Shown: piece by piece, positions 5,260-7,191 of the stretch
Layout: the number at the start of each line of letters is the position of its first letter
Numbering within the stretch: position 1 is the first letter of the stretch
Source of the DNA: Candidatus Limivicinus faecipullorum
GTDB taxonomy: Bacteria > Bacillota > Clostridia > Oscillospirales > Oscillospiraceae
DNA: 7,191 bases
Reading direction: 5' to 3'
Assembly: GCA_018711755.1 (NCBI GenBank)
Contig: DVHY01000061.1
Location: forward strand, 1 to 7,191
Notes under the pieces: model-generated
Seen by the model: the letters and a program-made list of their open reading frames with translations, nothing else
What the model was told of the DNA's origin: nothing
Databases searched by the model: none
Made by a program: the position numbers and the translations under genes

Positions 5260-5985
5260 GTGGCGATGATGAGGCTGGATAAGTTCCTTGGCGATATGGG
5301 TATTGCCTCCCGCAGCGAGCTGAGACAGCTCATAAAAAGCGGGCGGGTGCGGGTGGACGGCCTTCCCGTAACTGCGCCGGACAGGCGCGTCGACGACGAG
5401 AAGTCCCGCGTGGTCCTGGACGGCCGGGAGCTGAAATATAAAAAATTCCGCTACTACATGATGGACAAGCCCCCGGGAGTGCTCAGCGTCACCGAGGATT
5501 CCCGGCAGAAAACAGTGCTGGACCTGCTGCCGGAAGAGCTGAGGCGGATGGGCCTTTTCCCCGTGGGACGGCTGGACAAGGACACCAGCGGCCTGCTGCT
5601 GCTCACCAACGACGGGGATCTTGCCCACAGGGTCATCTCTCCCAAATCCGGCATCTGGAAACTGTACCGGGCCAAAGTGGATGGGGAGCTGGGGCCGGAG
5701 GACGTACGGGCCTTTGAAGAGGGGCTGACCCTGGGAGACGGGACAAAATGCCTGCCGGCAAAACTGCGGCTCCTGCCCGGCGGAAGCTGCCTGGTCAAGG
5801 TGACAGAAGGGAAGTACCACCAGGTGAAAAGGATGCTGGCCAGCCGGGGAGCCCCGGTGCTGGAACTGCGCCGCCTGGCCGTAGGCGGCCTTGAACTGGA
5901 TGAAAAGCTGGGGCCCGGAGGCTTAAAAGAGCTTGAAAAGGAGGAGCTGGACAGACTGTTTGTTCAGGATGCTCTGGAGATTTAG
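5260..5985 (+). CDS. rsuA: 16S rRNA pseudouridine synthase, RsuA/RluB family
   Basis: A cytoplasmic enzyme of 241 residues, normal for the family, that isomerises a specific uridine in rRNA to pseudouridine; E. coli RsuA acts on position 516 of 16S rRNA. An N-terminal S4 RNA-binding domain (about 4-60, beginning MRLDKFLGDMGIASRSEL) is followed by the catalytic domain. The signature GRLDKDTSGLLLLTNDGDL contains the catalytic aspartate, Asp106. Other family segments are MDKPPGVLSVT (68-78), HRVISP and the C-terminal EGKYHQVKRMLAS. Short strands such as WKLYRAKVDGEL and the FEEGLTLGDG segment favour RsuA over RluB, but the exact site is inferred. The start is taken as GTG 5260 from ribosome binding site spacing; the open frame extends upstream through the divergent gene and promoter without coding support. 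No strong terminator follows. Confidence 0.92.
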   Translation: MAMMRLDKFLGDMGIASRSELRQLIKSGRVRVDGLPVTAPDRRVDDEKSRVVLDGRELKYKKFRYYMMDKPPGVLSVTEDSRQKTVLDLLPEELRRMGLFPVGRLDKDTSGLLLLTNDGDLAHRVISPKSGIWKLYRAKVDGELGPEDVRAFEEGLTLGDGTKCLPAKLRLLPGGSCLVKVTEGKYHQVKRMLASRGAPVLELRRLAVGGLELDEKLGPGGLKELEKEELDRLFVQDALEI

Positions 5986-6009
5986 TATAAAAATATGGCG
6001 CTTTACAGG

Positions 6010-6058
6010 GGTTTTTTGAGCGTTAGGAGCACATTACATAAAATGTTCACAAAAAACC
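6010..6058. repeat. inverted repeat with T6/A6 arms downstream of rsuA
   Basis: GGTTTTTTG (6010-6018) is the exact complement of CAAAAAACC (6050-6058). Inside lies a smaller hairpin, ACATT (6031-6035) with AATGT (6042-6046). The arms are AT-rich and no T-tract follows on the plus strand, so this is not a classic terminator. It may be a weak end for rsuA or a structural or protein-binding site. Confidence 0.4.
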
Positions 6059-6086
6059 GAGATAGTTTCTATTGAAAATTACATAA
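6033..6086 (+). repeat. two copies of ATTACATAA, 45 bp apart
   Basis: ATTACATAA is found at 6033-6041 and 6078-6086, and AATG follows both at slightly different spacing. The second copy lies in the spacer of the candidate promoter of the CdaR-type gene. In an AT-rich spacer this may be chance, but paired sites near a promoter could be regulatory. Confidence 0.35.
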
Positions 6087-6100
6087 TAATGAGTTAATAT
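6072..6100 (+). promoter_or_regulatory. candidate sigma-A promoter for the CdaR-type gene
   Basis: TTGAAA at 6072-6077 and TAATAT at 6095-6100 (4 of 6 matches) are 17 bases apart in the most AT-rich part of the spacer. Transcription would start near 6107, giving a leader of about 79 bases that includes the palindrome at 6122-6139. TTCACA (6046-6051) with TCTATT (6068-6073) is a weaker alternative. Confidence 0.45.
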
Positions 6101-6121
6101 GTAAAAAGAGAATTGTGAGGG

Positions 6122-6139
6122 TATGGTATTTTGACCATA
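6122..6139. repeat. TATGGT-N6-ACCATA palindrome in the regulator leader
   Basis: TATGGT (6122-6127) and ACCATA (6134-6139) are perfect inverted arms separated by six bases. The site lies downstream of the predicted promoter and about 46 bases before the start codon of a DNA-binding regulator. This is a typical position for an autoregulatory operator; it could also form a small RNA hairpin. Confidence 0.5.
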
Positions 6140-6185
6140 TTAAAGCTGCGGCCGGGCTGCGTATCAGGTATAGGAGGAAGAGAAT

Positions 6186-7191
6186 ATGTCCAGCAGGATA
6201 TTCCAGAACGTCATCATCCAGATGAAAGACAACGTAGACAGAACTATTGGTGTAGTGGACGAGCAGGGCTTCGTGGTGGCCAGCAGCGAACTTGCCATGA
6301 TAGGCTCCCGGCTCGACGATTTCCATCTCTATGAGTTTGAAGGGGGAGAGCAGCCGGTCTCCACCGGCAGCCGGATATACTGCCCCCTGTCTTCCCCCAG
6401 CCCCAAGATAGATTATGCCGCCTTCACCGAGGGCACCGACGCCATGAGCAGGACCATCTGCGCCATCGCCGCCGTGGCCTTCAACGAGGCAAAAAACAAT
6501 TACGAGGAAAAACACAATAAGGCGGCTTTCGTAAAGAACATCATCTCCGACAACATCCTGCCCGGAGACGTATACGTGCGGGCAAAAGAGCTGCACTTTG
6601 TCACCGACGAGCCCAGAGTGGTGCTGCTGGTGCGCCAGATGGAAAACCCCGACGTGTCGGCGGTGGAGCTGGTGCAGCGGCTCTTTGCAGACAAGCAGAA
6701 GGACTTCGTGCTCAATATCAACGAGACCGACGTGGTGGTGGTGAAGTCCCTGCCCTCGGTGAACTGCCCCGACGAGATAATGAAGGTGGCCAAGACCATC
6801 GAAAAGACCATGATGGAAGAGCTGGGCATCAAGACCGTCATCGGCGTGAGCACCAACGCCCGGCATCTGCGGGAGCTGGCCGACAAGTATAAGGAGGCCC
6901 AGGTGGCCATAGAAGTGGGCCGGGTCTTCGAGAGCGAGAAGAGCATCATAAACTATGAGAACCTGGGCCTGGGCCGCATCATCTATCAGCTGCCCACCAC
7001 CCTGTGCGAGATGTTCCTTAACGAGGTCTTTAAAAAGAAACCCATAGAGACCCTGGACGAGGACACCCTGGAGACTATCAACAAGTTCTTTGAAAATAAC
7101 CTCAATGTCTCCGAGACCTCCCGCAAGCTCTATGTACACCGCAATACCCTGGTGTACCGCCTGGAGAAGATAAAGAAGATAACCGGCCTTG
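6186..7191 (+). CDS. CdaR/PucR-type transcriptional regulator, C-terminus cut by window edge
   Basis: The frame is open for 335 codons from ATG 6186 to the right edge. AGGAGG at 6172-6177, spaced 8 bases, supports the start. Residues about 1-105 form a ligand-sensing N-terminal region; TIGVVDEQGFVVASSELAMIG resembles the CdaR-type (sugar-diacid regulator) sensory domain. A helical linker and effector region with FVKNIISDNIL follows from 115, then a GGDEF-like domain (about 135-250) with VIGVSTNARHLRELADKYKEA, a normal PucR/CdaR feature without expected cyclase activity. The C-terminal PucR-type helix-turn-helix (about 285-335) is marked by the segment SETSRKLYVHRNTLVYRLEK; only a few residues seem missing. 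The family senses small molecules such as sugar diacids or purine breakdown products; neither ligand nor targets can be read here. It lies 200 bases after rsuA with its own promoter candidate. Confidence 0.9.
   Translation, partial: MSSRIFQNVIIQMKDNVDRTIGVVDEQGFVVASSELAMIGSRLDDFHLYEFEGGEQPVSTGSRIYCPLSSPSPKIDYAAFTEGTDAMSRTICAIAAVAFNEAKNNYEEKHNKAAFVKNIISDNILPGDVYVRAKELHFVTDEPRVVLLVRQMENPDVSAVELVQRLFADKQKDFVLNINETDVVVVKSLPSVNCPDEIMKVAKTIEKTMMEELGIKTVIGVSTNARHLRELADKYKEAQVAIEVGRVFESEKSIINYENLGLGRIIYQLPTTLCEMFLNEVFKKKPIETLDEDTLETINKFFENNLNVSETSRKLYVHRNTLVYRLEKIKKITGL

Noticed and set aside
5998..6023. Intrinsic terminator after rsuA (GCGCT with AGCGT)
   Set aside because: The stem is only four pairs plus one wobble, the T-run lies in the loop rather than after the stem, and nothing U-rich follows.
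6131..6334. 67-residue plus-strand open frame in the leader and start of the CdaR-type gene
   Set aside because: It overlaps the real coding start in another frame and I found no ribosome binding site supporting it.
6069..7139. 356-residue minus-strand open frame opposite the CdaR-type gene
   Set aside because: The plus strand encodes recognisable CdaR/PucR domains throughout; the antisense product is His/Gly/Leu-rich and resembles nothing known to me.

Overview
The window looks like chromosomal DNA from a GC-rich anaerobic Clostridia-type Firmicute, probably an Oscillospiraceae-like gut bacterium. Reasons: two families known mainly from Clostridia (DUF4364-like and DUF4830-like), strong AGGAGG-type ribosome binding sites, sigma-A promoters with good -10 boxes, and ammonia-dependent asparagine synthetase. 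Species cannot be named from this sequence. No tRNA, rRNA, CRISPR array, insertion sequence or phage gene was seen.

Layout. Bases 1-21 hold the first codons of a minus-strand gene leaving the window. A compact divergent promoter region (about 22-157) separates it from a plus-strand run of four genes: a DUF4364-like winged-helix protein (158-712), asnA (709-1722, overlapping its neighbour by 4 bases), an MBOAT-family membrane O-acyltransferase (1759-3201) and a membrane-anchored SGNH-type protein (3205-4620). The run ends at a strong terminator (12-bp perfect stem, A-tract before, T-tract after) that can also serve the convergent DUF4830-like membrane protein (4701-5153, minus). A second divergent promoter region around 5154-5259 serves that gene and an RsuA-type 16S rRNA pseudouridine synthase (5260-5985). 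After a 200-base AT-rich spacer with several repeats comes a CdaR/PucR-type regulator (6186 to the right edge), cut off at the window end within its DNA-binding domain.

How they fit together. The MBOAT and SGNH proteins form the familiar two-part arrangement for O-acylating an exported polymer or glycan: the membrane protein passes an acyl group across the membrane and the anchored SGNH protein handles it outside. No glycosyltransferase or polymerase is nearby, so the substrate is unknown. The SGNH protein has an extra C-terminal region of about 150 residues that may be a rearranged ILEI-like module; this is the most unusual protein feature in the window. The DUF4364-asnA pair is translationally coupled and may be a regulator-enzyme pair. 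The remaining genes are a conserved rRNA modifier, an uncharacterised membrane protein and a ligand-sensing regulator whose targets lie outside the window.

I found no defence system or other clearly new multi-gene system. The best leads are the SGNH C-terminal region, the repeats in the leaders of rsuA and the CdaR-type gene, and the sharply different isoleucine codon use between asnA and the acylation genes.
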